DNA from: JBEKCP01 sp049509515
Lineage (GTDB): Bacteria; Planctomycetota; Planctomycetia; Pirellulales; Thermoguttaceae
Length of the DNA: 64,000 bases
NCBI GenBank assembly: GCA_049509515.1
Contig: JBEKZV010000022.1
Location: 16,894-80,893, forward strand
Direction: 5' to 3'
The notes beneath the pieces are model-generated. The model was not told where the DNA came from and did not search any database. It saw only the letters and a list, made by a program, of their open reading frames with translations. Both the position numbers and the translations under genes were made by a program. Positions 34,903 to 45,100 of the stretch are shown piece after piece; the stretch's first letter is position 1, and the number at the start of each line of letters is the position of its first letter.

Positions 34903-34946
34903 TTTCACGCCTTCTGTGCCATACGCCTGTTGGGGGAGTTATCCGC

Positions 34947-37052
34947 CTACGGCCGACACAACGGGTCGCCGATCACGATGTCCTCCCAGCCCACGAAGCG
35001 CGAGGCCGCGTAGAAAGCCTCCGCCAGCGTCCAGCCCCTGCCGTAACGGTCAAAGAGGATACTGGGCGAGGCCACCGCTTGCAGGAGCGGCTCGTCCGTG
35101 TAACCCTTCGCTCCGGTAGCCCCCTGCGCAATCAGATCGGCGATGAGCGACTGGCCGCCCGTGGTCGGCAAGAACGTCCGGGCGCTGGTCGAGACGGCCG
35201 TTTCGCAGATCGCTCCCGGCGCGAAGCGCAGGGAGTGATAGGCGCCGGCGTCGTAATGCCGGTCGTTGCTCCCCCAGGAGACGTATCCCAGCAGGCCGCT
35301 GCGTTTTCCGGCAAAGACGCCGGTCTCGGTCAACTCGACCGGCACGGTCCGCGAACGGAGGATGTCGGCAGCGTGTTGCATGTCGGCGTTATACTCATTG
35401 AAGTTGAGTTCTACGATCGTCGCCTGTTTGTCGGCAGCCGGCGGGGAATCGAATATAGGACGGGGTTGACTGTTGCGCTGGGCGTAACCGAAAGCCGGGC
35501 AGGTGTCCAACAGCACCTTGCCGTCCGGCGCCGGTTGCCCGCCCTGTCGCTCGGCGGCGAGGGCCCGGGTGGTCAGCGCCTTCGCATCGGCTTCGGTGTA
35601 CCCATCCAGCCGGGTGACGAGGTAGCCGCCGAACTTCGCATGAGTGAACGGCTCGGAAGCGTTCCAAAACCGGTTGGCCCAGGCCGAGCCGGTGAAGCCG
35701 CTGTCGGTCAGCCGCACGCTGACGGCGTCCGGCGATTTCTCGTAGTCCAGGGCGGCCAGGTAGCTGTCCAGCGATGGGCGGCTGTCGCCCAGGCCGCGGC
35801 CCGGCGCCCCCGCAATGCGGATCGGCACACCTTTCGTCAGAACGATGAAATCAATGCCCGTCCGCGTGGAGAGCAGCCCGCGAAGGGGCTTTTCGATCGC
35901 CGCCTGGTAGGTCGCGTAGGAGATGGTCTCATTTTCCGGGCTTGCGGCGCTGTCCGGGCAGCGGACCGATAGAACGGCGGGTATGCCGCGGCGGCACGCA
36001 TAGTCGTCGGCGACCGCACGGGAAACCGGACTGTTCTCGTTACGAACCACCAGCACGCGGGCGGTGTCCCGGACCAATAGCGCCAAGCTGCTGCCCACCG
36101 CCCGGGGCGACCCGCCGGACGGTGAATTGACCACGCGTGCCAAACCACTCGTTGGGTCAACCATTGCCAGCGTGGTCGATCCGCCGTCATCGAGGCACAG
36201 GGCGTTGTACACGCCGTGACCGGCCGGCCAGAGGCCCGCAGGGTCGTCCAACAGGAACCGGACGACCTCCTTCACGTTCATTCCTTGGCTCTCGCCCGCG
36301 GCGTCCACCGCAAAGAGCGTGAGCGTCTTGCCGTCTTTCGAGAGGCCCACGGCGGTGCGGGCCTTGTGATTGTCGGGATTGAGGTACCAGTCCAGCCGGG
36401 GCGTCGTATCGACGCCATCGGTGATGATCTGCGCGCAGCCCGCGACCGTGTTGTAGAGGGCAACGCCCTCCCGAGTTCCATAGCCGGTGGCATCGTCGTT
36501 GCGCCGGTGTACGATCGTAGCGCAATTGGACTGGTCGATGTTCAGCCCGGGCGCGTCGGCCAGAATGGCATACGACTTGGGCGGGCGAGAAGTGAAGGGC
36601 GAATAGGCGTGCGGTGCGCCGCTGGCGGCACCGGGACCGTTGTGCGTGGCCGAAGAGGCGGCCAGCCCTACCAGGTCGGCGGCCCCGGGATCGGGCGCCG
36701 GTGCCGGCCAAGGCTCGAAGAAATGGGCGTTGATGGCGATGCGGGCGCCCGCATTCCTATGGGCGTTGAGGAAGTGGAGCGTGGTTTCCTTCATCGTCGC
36801 CTTGCCGCCGCCGGGATTGTACGGCGTGACGAGAAAGCCGATGCCCGGGGTGGTCAAGTCGATCTGGACAATGTACATGCGTACCGGCCGCGAAAACGTC
36901 CCGCGGCAATCAATGTACGTGACGCCCCGGTAGGGTTGTGTGACCGTCTTGGCCGCCGGCGGTGCGGCGCTCGCCGGGGTCCTCGCCGGCGCCGCCAGCA
37001 CGGCGGCGGCTGCCGCCAGCCCGATCGCCCAAACCTGCGTCCGCTTCATCAT
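34947..37052 (-). CDS. Phosphodiester glycosidase (NAGPA-like)/TIGR03790 fusion, secreted
   Basis: A 701-aa exported protein with two joined domains. A signal peptide (residues 1-30) leads to an NAGPA/DUF2233-type region (about 40-320): GVTYIDCRGTFSRPVRMYIV, ARIAINAHFFEPW, AVGLSKDGKTLTLFAVDAAG, and the diagnostic NALCLDDGGSTTLAMVD. This family removes sugar phosphodiester caps. From about residue 330 a TIGR03790-like domain follows: RVLVVRNENSPVSRAVADDY, IDFIVLTKGVPIRI, GLLGYVSWGSNDRHYDAGAY, DEPLLQAVASPSILFDRYGR. This second family is secreted and of unknown function. GAGGAAGGG fixes the ATG at 37052. The substrate is unknown. Confidence 0.82.
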   Translation of the reverse strand: MMKRTQVWAIGLAAAAAVLAAPARTPASAAPPAAKTVTQPYRGVTYIDCRGTFSRPVRMYIVQIDLTTPGIGFLVTPYNPGGGKATMKETTLHFLNAHRNAGARIAINAHFFEPWPAPAPDPGAADLVGLAASSATHNGPGAASGAPHAYSPFTSRPPKSYAILADAPGLNIDQSNCATIVHRRNDDATGYGTREGVALYNTVAGCAQIITDGVDTTPRLDWYLNPDNHKARTAVGLSKDGKTLTLFAVDAAGESQGMNVKEVVRFLLDDPAGLWPAGHGVYNALCLDDGGSTTLAMVDPTSGLARVVNSPSGGSPRAVGSSLALLVRDTARVLVVRNENSPVSRAVADDYACRRGIPAVLSVRCPDSAASPENETISYATYQAAIEKPLRGLLSTRTGIDFIVLTKGVPIRIAGAPGRGLGDSRPSLDSYLAALDYEKSPDAVSVRLTDSGFTGSAWANRFWNASEPFTHAKFGGYLVTRLDGYTEADAKALTTRALAAERQGGQPAPDGKVLLDTCPAFGYAQRNSQPRPIFDSPPAADKQATIVELNFNEYNADMQHAADILRSRTVPVELTETGVFAGKRSGLLGYVSWGSNDRHYDAGAYHSLRFAPGAICETAVSTSARTFLPTTGGQSLIADLIAQGATGAKGYTDEPLLQAVASPSILFDRYGRGWTLAEAFYAASRFVGWEDIVIGDPLCRP

Positions 37053-37427
37053 TTTCCCTTCCTCGGCCGGCTGCCCGGTGACAAGCCTGGCGCCATCTCC
37101 CCCTTGGCACGCCTACAACAGGGTACGAGCCCGGAAGCCTGTTCGCCAGGGGGGTAGCCTGGGCGGGCAGACCTTGCCGGCGGCCGCCGGCGGCGGCAAC
37201 GGGGAGGATCGGGAGAATTGACAAGATGGGCAAGCTGTGTTAATCTGGGGCAGGATGGGTACCACAAGAGTGGCCCCGCGGACAGCGGCATCACCTGTTG
37301 TCAATCGTGGCGTCGCGCGGGTGCGGGCAATTTGAGGGGGACTCCAGGCATTTACTCGCGTGCTGTGCGAGGCGTTTCTCTTGCCGGTGGAGCTATCCCG
37401 TTTCCTTTTCCCAAACGAGGAGCGGCC
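37053..37427. other. Divergent intergenic region
   Basis: It separates the NAGPA/TIGR03790 gene from the large TPR-like gene. Apart from a strong plus-strand promoter at 37218-37246, I see no repeat or gene in it. Confidence 0.4.
37218..37246 (+). promoter_or_regulatory. Sigma-70 promoter of the TPR-like gene
   Basis: TTGACA (37218-37223), a 17-base spacer and TAATCT (37241-37246) predict a start near 37253 and a leader of about 175 bases. Confidence 0.6.
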
Positions 37428-40397
37428 ATGTTCTCGATGAATTCCCGCATTCCGCTGTGGTGTGTCTTGATCCTCTGGGCTGCCGGGTGCTATGCCGCGG
37501 ACCCTTGGAAAGGCACCCAGGTCATGCCCCGCGTGCCCAGCTCAGGCAACCTGGACGACTTCAGGTTGCAAGTCGGTGGCCCGGCCCCTCCTCCACCGCC
37601 CGGCCGGCCCGAGACGGCCACGGGAGGCACCGTCTACGACGTCCAGTGGCCGGCGACGGTCGTGCGGCAGGAAGGGCAATGGCTGTGGGTCGAGGACAAC
37701 AGCGGGTACAGCGTCCCCGCGGTCTCCGGATGGGTCAGCACCGAGGAGGTGCTGCACCTCGATGAGCCGACCAAGCCGGGCGATCCGACCACGCTGCACG
37801 ACTGCTATACCTACTACAGCGAGCAGTTACGAACGCGCGATGAACCCTCGCTTCACTGGCTGCTGGGGATCTATTTGGAGAGCAAGGACCAGAAGAAAGC
37901 CGCGCGCAAGGAGTATGAGAAGGCGTTGGAGGGTGCTGGCTACCTATTCGACCCCGTGAACATAGTCAACATGCTGCCGCACACAACGCCGCAGGAGAAG
38001 AGTGCTAGGAAGGCCATGGCCCTGCTCTTCGACGCGAAGGCCCTTCAGGACGCGGCCAAAGCGGCGACCAAATACGATACTTGGGGCCAGGAATCAAAGG
38101 AAAAGCTCACGGACGAGCTGTACCAGCTACAGGTGGCCGAGGAGGAGGACGCGTACCAAGGGAGAATTGCTGCTATCCTCTTTAGAACGTCCCTCGACGA
38201 GCCCACCGAGAATATTCGTGAGGATCTAAGAAAGCTGTGGACGGGAATGGCAAATGACGCGGCTCCGTTGTTCGCGGGGCCGACGCCGGGGAACCTGGCC
38301 TGCACAACGGCGATTGGGTCGCCCATCCTGCCTTGCCAGCTCGACGCGAAGATTCGGCTGGAGCGCCTGCGGGCCAAGGAAAGCAAAAGCTCTGTGGACG
38401 CCGAACGCTCGGCTGTTCAGTTGGTCGCTGTTATCGCTTTGGGCGAAAAACGTCCTTACGCGTATTACGAGGTCGGTGAGGCCCTGAAGAAAGCGTACCA
38501 GAACAAGTCCTTGGAGGACCAGAAGGCGATCAACGATGACGGAGATGCCCTCGACAACCTGGCAGATCACAAGAAAGACCTCCGGAGGGATCTGAACAGC
38601 CTTGAGAGGGACCTGGAGGGCCTTGAGGGATTGCTGCTTCCGCCGCCGGGGGCCCCAATGGATCAAGACCTTCCCGAAAATGTCCGGAAGGCCCTCGGCA
38701 GGGCACGAAGGGCCCTTGACAAGGTTGGAGGGGACCTGGGAAAAATCGAGAACGATATCACATGGCAGGCGGTTATTGGGCCCGATAGGGACCCTGCGAA
38801 CCAGCCGCTCCCGGTAGACGGCGACGACCTAAATAAAGTTGCGGCGGATTTTGGAGCAGTGCTGCCGGCTCCGCCCGTCTTGAATTTCACTGCCCTTGGG
38901 CGCGACCTCGAGGCAGAACTGAGTTGGCTTAGTTGGCTGCAGGGATGGGTCGAAGCCGCGGAGTCTTGGGATAGCGCGATGGAGACCGAGGCGGAGATTG
39001 AGAAAACGCTGTCGAGAATCGAGCTGGGCTTGGACATCGTGTGGGGCAGCAGGCTTTTGACGAGGGCTCGAATCGAGAGGAACCTGGGCGAGTTCTGGAC
39101 TGCACACGATCGGGATCTGTTGGGCAGTGACGAAGAGCAGAAGGTCATCGACGAAGAGCATCTTCTTCGGCGGGCGGACGAGTTTTACAAGCTCGCGGTG
39201 AGCCGGGAGGCCAACGGTGTTTGTGTCGGCGGCGACCCGCACTGGTTCAAAGGCTATTTCGGCAGGGCCGGGCTGCGAAGAGATCGCCTTACAGACCTGG
39301 CGAGCGATTCCGACGCCCTGCAGCAGGAATTGCAAGACCTCCGCGACGAGGTTGACGGTGTCCGCGACGGGGTTGGGGGGCTTCGGGTGGGGAGGACGGG
39401 TGCTGGCGATCGCGGGGCCGGCCGCGCTGGAGGCAGGAGTGGCCGGAGCTCTGAGGAGCGTTACGAGGTAGTCAGGACTCAGCGAAGCGTGCAAGCGCCG
39501 AGGAAGTGGCTGCCCAACCGGCAGGCGATCGGGCCGATCCCGGCGCCGGACAAGGCGCTCGTGGAGTCGGCCTCGGCCCTGGCCGGCCAGGTTTCCGACG
39601 AGGCCGGGGAGCTTTCCAAGGTGAGAGGACCGCTTTACAGCGCCGCAGTTCGCCTGTTCAGTGACGCCATCCGCTGCAATACGGGCTACGTCGACGCATA
39701 CCGCGACCGCGGCGCTATGTACCGCGGTTTGGCAGAGGTCGCGCCCGGACCGGGAACCGCTGCCGCCCGGGCAGACCTCGAGGAGGCCGCGACAGACTTG
39801 CGGGCGGGGTACAAACAACAGGCCACCGCGGCGGCGGCGAAGCAGCGTTTGGCGGATGCCGTCACCCAGGTCACGGCCCAGTCCATCAAGAATAGGTGGG
39901 GCGCCAACCCATGGCATTTGCTGGGCGGCATCTCGGGGTTCCAGGAAGCCGCCCTCGCGGGAAGCGAGGAGGGCGAAGACGATACCGAGCAGGAAATCAA
40001 GGACTCGGCCTCCCGGCTGTGCGGTTTGCAAGCGACGCTCAGCGGCGACGAGAACCTGACGCACGCCAGGGAAGACGCCCAAAAGGCCTGCGACTTGGGT
40101 GATTCCCGGAACGTCGACAGTTTGGTGACTCTGGCGCGGGTTTACGCCGCTCTGGGGGATTTTCAAAATGCCGAGTACCACCAGAACCGGGCTGCCTACT
40201 ACGCCCTTCTTGACCCGACTCAGGGCCACAGGGGCGACTTGCCTTCCCTCATCGGCACGCGGGAGGATTATCGGGAGCAGATTGCGCCCGATCATTTCAA
40301 CGTCCCCTGGAGGGACGCCTCCATTGCTTTGAAACCGTCGCTCCCCCCAACTGTGTCTGGCAAGGGGTCGTCTGGTAGTGGTAGCACGTCCAATTAG
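37428..40397 (+). CDS. Large exported TPR/coiled-coil protein, probable lipoprotein
   Basis: A 989-aa protein of no named family. GAGGAG and the signal sequence PLWCVLILWAAGCYA fix the start at 37428; AAGC is a possible lipid-attachment site. An SH3-like segment is near residues 60-110 (WPATVVRQEGQWLWVEDNSG). TPR-like helices are near 115-200 (LHWLLGIYLESKDQKKAARK). Heptad coiled coil is near 380-430 (DLRRDLNSLERDLEGLEGLL). Further TPR-like pairs near 730-960 include RLFSDAIRCNTGYVDAYRDR and LARVYAALGDFQNAEYHQNR. A Gly/Arg-rich stretch near 645-685 looks abnormal and may reflect local frame changes. It converges on a cysteine-rich lipoprotein gene. The function is unknown. Confidence 0.72.
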   Translation: MFSMNSRIPLWCVLILWAAGCYAADPWKGTQVMPRVPSSGNLDDFRLQVGGPAPPPPPGRPETATGGTVYDVQWPATVVRQEGQWLWVEDNSGYSVPAVSGWVSTEEVLHLDEPTKPGDPTTLHDCYTYYSEQLRTRDEPSLHWLLGIYLESKDQKKAARKEYEKALEGAGYLFDPVNIVNMLPHTTPQEKSARKAMALLFDAKALQDAAKAATKYDTWGQESKEKLTDELYQLQVAEEEDAYQGRIAAILFRTSLDEPTENIREDLRKLWTGMANDAAPLFAGPTPGNLACTTAIGSPILPCQLDAKIRLERLRAKESKSSVDAERSAVQLVAVIALGEKRPYAYYEVGEALKKAYQNKSLEDQKAINDDGDALDNLADHKKDLRRDLNSLERDLEGLEGLLLPPPGAPMDQDLPENVRKALGRARRALDKVGGDLGKIENDITWQAVIGPDRDPANQPLPVDGDDLNKVAADFGAVLPAPPVLNFTALGRDLEAELSWLSWLQGWVEAAESWDSAMETEAEIEKTLSRIELGLDIVWGSRLLTRARIERNLGEFWTAHDRDLLGSDEEQKVIDEEHLLRRADEFYKLAVSREANGVCVGGDPHWFKGYFGRAGLRRDRLTDLASDSDALQQELQDLRDEVDGVRDGVGGLRVGRTGAGDRGAGRAGGRSGRSSEERYEVVRTQRSVQAPRKWLPNRQAIGPIPAPDKALVESASALAGQVSDEAGELSKVRGPLYSAAVRLFSDAIRCNTGYVDAYRDRGAMYRGLAEVAPGPGTAAARADLEEAATDLRAGYKQQATAAAAKQRLADAVTQVTAQSIKNRWGANPWHLLGGISGFQEAALAGSEEGEDDTEQEIKDSASRLCGLQATLSGDENLTHAREDAQKACDLGDSRNVDSLVTLARVYAALGDFQNAEYHQNRAAYYALLDPTQGHRGDLPSLIGTREDYREQIAPDHFNVPWRDASIALKPSLPPTVSGKGSSGSGSTSN

Positions 40398-40479
40398 ATC
40401 CGCGATGCGGCAGCCCGGTAACGGGCCGCGTAACGGCCGCCGCTGATTCGACGCGTGCGGCCCGGGATTACGGTACTAC

Positions 40480-41574
40480 CTAGGGCTGTGGCACGGGGGC
40501 GCTAGGCGGTGCCAGGATGTTAAGGCCTTGCTGCAGCCCGAGAATGCCGGAGCCGGTCGAAGTCGCCTGTGATGGGTGGTACTGTTCTTTCAGCCCCCCG
40601 ACCCGAAGCTGTTCGTGCAGGAAGTCGAGCTTGTCCTGGAGGAGTTGCTGCTGGCCCAGCAACGCCGTGCGCTCGTCGGCGTCCTTGGTTGCGTCCAGCC
40701 GCTCGCGGATGCTCCTGAGCCGGTAATCCAGGGCTTGCTCGATCCGGGCCTCGTCGGGACGCGGGGTGTTCAGCAGGCCCTGATTTTGCTCCGTCACCCC
40801 GACCGTAGCGGTTACCATGCCCACCGAGGTGACTTGCGTTGTCGGCAATCCGTAGGCGTCGAGGTAGTACACAACCTGCTTGGTCAGTTGCACAGGCTGG
40901 CTGTTGTAAGCGAAATCGAGGATGGCCAGCGTGAGCTTGGTCAGCTCATCCCGGCCTTCCGGGCCAACCCATACGTAGACCCCGCAATAGTGGCCGATCA
41001 GGTCGCACGTGCCGCACTTGTGAGCGCATTTTTCGCAGCCGACATGGAACCAACAGTGGTCCGACTTCAAGCACTCCGACGTGACGGCGCCGCTGAGGTT
41101 GACGTTGGCGCGGATGTCGCCGTTCGGGTCACCCGTATAGAACATCTTGAAGCGGGTCTGGCAGTCGGGACAGGTTGTCGAGGGCTCGCGGCCGCAGCAA
41201 CTGGCAACGGCCTTCTGATAGGCACAGCGCATCAACTCCAGCTTCCGCGGGTCGTTGACCGGCGTGACGACAAATCCCTCTTGCGCCTGCCGCGATAAAC
41301 TTAGGGTAAGGATGCCCGAGACGGTGCGCGCGAACGACGGCGCGGCAGCGGCGCTTCCGGTATCCGTGATCCCCGCGGAGCTTTGGTTCGGGAAGGAGAA
41401 ATATGGCATGGCGTTGGGGTTGCAGACGAACATGGCCAGGTTGTCCAGAACCTGCTGCGTTTGTATGTCGCCCACCGTCGCCGCCTCCTTGACGCTGTTC
41501 TTGCGCAACGGGACGTTCGTACACCCGGAGGCCGCGCACAGGACGCAGCACAGAAATAGATTGCGAAGGTTCAT
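40480..41574 (-). CDS. Cysteine-rich probable lipoprotein
   Basis: A 364-aa protein starting MNLRNLFLCCVLCAASGCTN, a signal with lipobox-like AASGC. I know no family. Residues of about 110-200 are cysteine-rich with paired motifs (ASCCGREPSTTCPDC, then HCWFHVGCEKCAHKCGTCDL), which suggests metal binding or disulfides. A later region (LTLAILDFAYNSQPVQLTKQ) is followed by a coiled coil, RIEQALDYRLRSIRERLDAT...QQLLQDKLDFLHEQLRVGG. ATG 41574 is preferred over the in-frame GTG nine bases earlier. It is convergent with the TPR-like lipoprotein gene (83 bases between stops); a shared envelope role is only a guess. Confidence 0.7.
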   Translation of the reverse strand: MNLRNLFLCCVLCAASGCTNVPLRKNSVKEAATVGDIQTQQVLDNLAMFVCNPNAMPYFSFPNQSSAGITDTGSAAAAPSFARTVSGILTLSLSRQAQEGFVVTPVNDPRKLELMRCAYQKAVASCCGREPSTTCPDCQTRFKMFYTGDPNGDIRANVNLSGAVTSECLKSDHCWFHVGCEKCAHKCGTCDLIGHYCGVYVWVGPEGRDELTKLTLAILDFAYNSQPVQLTKQVVYYLDAYGLPTTQVTSVGMVTATVGVTEQNQGLLNTPRPDEARIEQALDYRLRSIRERLDATKDADERTALLGQQQLLQDKLDFLHEQLRVGGLKEQYHPSQATSTGSGILGLQQGLNILAPPSAPVPQP

Positions 41575-42149
41575 GTTTACCACTCGCTGCTAAGGGAAGT
41601 GCTGCAAGGGAAGGCGTCGCCGCCCCGCGGTTTGGAACCCTAACGGCCGCGCGGCGGCCGAGCATACCGGTGGGACCGTATCTTCCTTGCCTGCCAATGG
41701 ATCGGAAAGTGCGGCGTATGCCGGGTCTCCCGAAATGAGGGATTCCAACGGTGGTATCGGCTCCGCCTGTCGGCCGGTCGCACCGCATTTTCCGGAAATA
41801 CGGCCGGAAAACCGGGGTTCGACCCGCGGAGCTCCGTTCAGAAAGCAGATTCCATTCGCTCGGCAAATCCCAAATAGACGGCCGATGCGATACATCTTTG
41901 CCAGCTTGCCCAACAGGACCGGCCTGCCCGGGTGCCGGCCTGTCCAGCAGGGCCGTTCAGGGAAGGCTGAATCCCTGACATGCGCGTAATCCGTGGTTCA
42001 TTTCGCGGCAAGGCCCAATTTTGCGGCCTGAGTCCCGCCTTTTGCGAATTGCCGGCGGCGGTTATAATGAGGGGCCCGGGCGGACGGCGGCGGACCGCGG
42101 GCTGCCCGGACCGCTTTCAGGAAACGCCCTCCTGCACGGAAGCCGCACG
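41575..42149. other. Intergenic region upstream of the SNF2 gene
   Basis: Divergent promoters are expected here. The clear one is the plus-strand element ending 42068. An 8-bp inverted repeat TTTTCCGG/CCGGAAAA lies at 41788-41811. Open frames lack ribosome sites and family motifs. Confidence 0.35.
42041..42068 (+). promoter_or_regulatory. Promoter of the SNF2 helicase gene
   Basis: A perfect TATAAT (42063-42068) is preceded at 16 bases by TTTGCG, a weak -35 box. The leader would be about 75 bases. Confidence 0.55.
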
Positions 42150-45100
42150 ATGCCGTTTGCCAACCGCTGCTCGCACGAATTCGACTCCGGGGTCCGCTTG
42201 CGCGGAGAGCGGTACTTCCGCCAGGGCCGGGTCCAAATCCAGGCCGCGGGCGGCAGCTCGATGTCGGCGAGGGTGCGGGGCGCCGGCCGGTACGCCGTGC
42301 TGTTGGATTGGAGCGGGGCGGAAAGCGGCACGGTCGAGTCGTCCTGCACGTGCCCCTACTTCCGCGACGTGGGGCCCTGCAAGCACATTTGGGCGGCGAT
42401 GCTCGCCGCGGACGCCCGGTTCTTGGGTCCGCCCGCGGGCGGCGGCAGGCTGGCCGTTGCGGAACGGGAATCGGCGGGGGAAGAAGGTGTCAGGTGTCAG
42501 GTGTCAGGTGCCAGCCCCGGCGATCTCGCGGAGGGAGATTATTCTGCGGCCGATTTCATGCCGGCGCTGGAGAAGTTCGCCGCCGGCCGGCCGGCCGATC
42601 GGGCGGGCGATGCCTTGGGCGGGCCGCCGTGGCGGAGGACGCGTCACGGGTCGCGGCCGGGCAGGGGCACGTGGCGCGACCGGCTGGCGGCCGTGTTTCA
42701 AGCGGGGTCGTCCGCGAACCTCGGCGGGCCGGCTCTCCCCTTGCCCGGCAAGACCCGCGAGGCCTGGTACGTGCTGGACGTCACCTCGACGGCCTCGGCC
42801 GGGAGTCCGGTCATCCGCTTCTACCAGCGCGAGACGAAGCTCAACGGGGAGTTCGGCAAGCGGCGGGCCGTGAGCATCGTGGCGGACGAGCTGGAACGGT
42901 TCACCCGCGCGGAAGATCGCGAAATCCTGCGGTTGCTCCTGGCCGGCAACGAGCCTGCCGCGGGCTACCGCGATCCTTACCGCAGCGGCTACGGCTATTA
43001 TGGCTATGTGCCGCGGATACCGGGGGTTTCGCTGGCGGGCGGGGGCTATGAGTACCTGCTGCCGAAGCTGTGCGCCACCGGGCGGCTGCTGTGGATGCTG
43101 GACAGTTCCCAGCAGGACGTGGAGGAGGACGGCCGCCCGTTGGCCTGGGACGACGGGCCGCCGTGGCGGTTCCGCCTCCGCGTGGAAGCCGACGACGCCC
43201 GCGGGCGCTGGGTCCTGGGGGGCGAGCTCGTGCGCCCGGGGCAGGAGGCCCCGATGCCGCTCGTGAAGCCGGTGCTCTTGCTGGCCAAGGGCCTGATGCT
43301 GCTGGAGGACCGGCTGGCGCGGCTGGAGGTGGGTGATGTTTTCGAATGGATTGCGGCGCTGCGGCAGTCTACCGGCATCGAGGTGCCGTACCGCGACCGC
43401 TGGGAGTTGTTGGAGAGTCTTTGGCAGTTGGCGTCGCGGCCGGAAATGGATCTGCCGGCCAATCTCCGCTGCGAGGAGGTCCGCCTGCCGCCGGAGGGGC
43501 GGCTGATCGTCCATTCGCCCAGCCACTCCTACGCCAACCGCCTGTATGCCGACGTGGAGTTCCAGTACGGGGGCAAGCGGGTCGCCGCCGGGGAGCGGTG
43601 CGAGGCCCTGCTCGACGCCGAGAAGGAGCGGGTGCTGGTCCGGCAGCTTGACAAGGAACGCGAGATGCTCGCCTTCCTGGCCGAGCGCGGCGCGCGGCCG
43701 GCCGACCACGGCGCCCGGGAGCACGCCCTGTGGATCCCGCACCAGTGCCTGGGCGGCTTGGTGCAGGCGGCGGTCCGGGCCGGCTGGATCGTCGAGGCCG
43801 ACGGGCAGCGGGTCCGCAAGGCCGGCCAGTGGCGGCTGAGCGTTACGTCGGGGGTCGACTGGTTCGACCTGGAGGGGACGTGCGACTTCGACGGCGTCGG
43901 CGCCAGGCTGCCGGACGTGCTGGAGGCCCTCCGCCACGGCCAGGACTACGTGCGGCTGGACGACGGCTCGCGGGGACTGCTGCCGCAGGAATGGTTGGCG
44001 CAGTTCGGCGGCCTGGTCAGCCTGGGAGAGGCCGAGGGCGATAGCGTCCGCTTCCGGCCGTGCCAGGCGCTCCTGCTCGATGCCCTGCTGGCCGCCGAGA
44101 AGAACGCGTCGGTCGACCGGCAGTTCGCCCACGTCCGCCGGAAGCTCCGCTCGTTCCAGGGGGTGGCGCGGCGCGGGGAGCCGCGGGGGTTCCGCGGCCA
44201 ACTGCGGGATTACCAGAAGGACGGGCTGGGGTGGCTCGACTTCCTCCGCGATTTCCGGCTGGGGGGATGCCTGGCCGACGACATGGGCTTGGGCAAGACG
44301 GTGCAGGTGCTCGCCTTGCTCCAGTCCCGCCGCCTGCGGCCCAGGCGGGACGGCCGGCGGGGGCCTTCGCTGGTGGTCGTGCCCCGGAGCCTGGTGTTCA
44401 ACTGGATCGAAGAGGCCCGGCGGTTCACCCCCAACCTTCGCATCCGCGACTACACCGGCCAGGCCCGCGACGGCACGCTGGAGGACCTCGATCAGTGCGA
44501 CCTGCTGGTGACCACCTACGGCACCCTGCACCGCGACATCGTCAAGCTCAAGGACATCCGCTTCGACTATGCCATCCTGGACGAGGCCCAGGCGATCAAG
44601 AACGCCCAGTCACAGCGGGCCAAGGCCTGCCGGCTGCTGCGGGCCGACCATCGCCTGGCCATGACCGGCACGCCGGTGGAGAACCACCTCGGCGAGCTGT
44701 GGTCGCTGTTCGAGTTCCTCAACCCGGGCATGCTGGGCCGCTCCTCGGCCTTCCAGCGGTTTTCCAAGGGCCTGGGAAGGGGCAACCTTGCGGCTTGCGA
44801 GGGGGACACTCTCCCAAGTCCTCAGACCGTGCCACCCGACGACGGCAACCTGGAGGTCCTGCGGCGGGCCCTGGGGCCGTTCATCCTCCGCCGCACCAAG
44901 GAGCAGGTCCTGACCGAGCTGCCGCAGAAGACCGAGCAGACGCTGCACTGCGATCTGGAGGGCATCCAGCGGAAGAAATACGACGAGCTTCGCGACTACT
45001 ACCGCGCGACGCTCTCCGAGCGGATCCAGCAGAACGGCCTGGCCCAGTCCAAGATCCACGTCCTGGAGGCCCTGCTCCGGCTCCGCCAGGCGGCCTGCCA

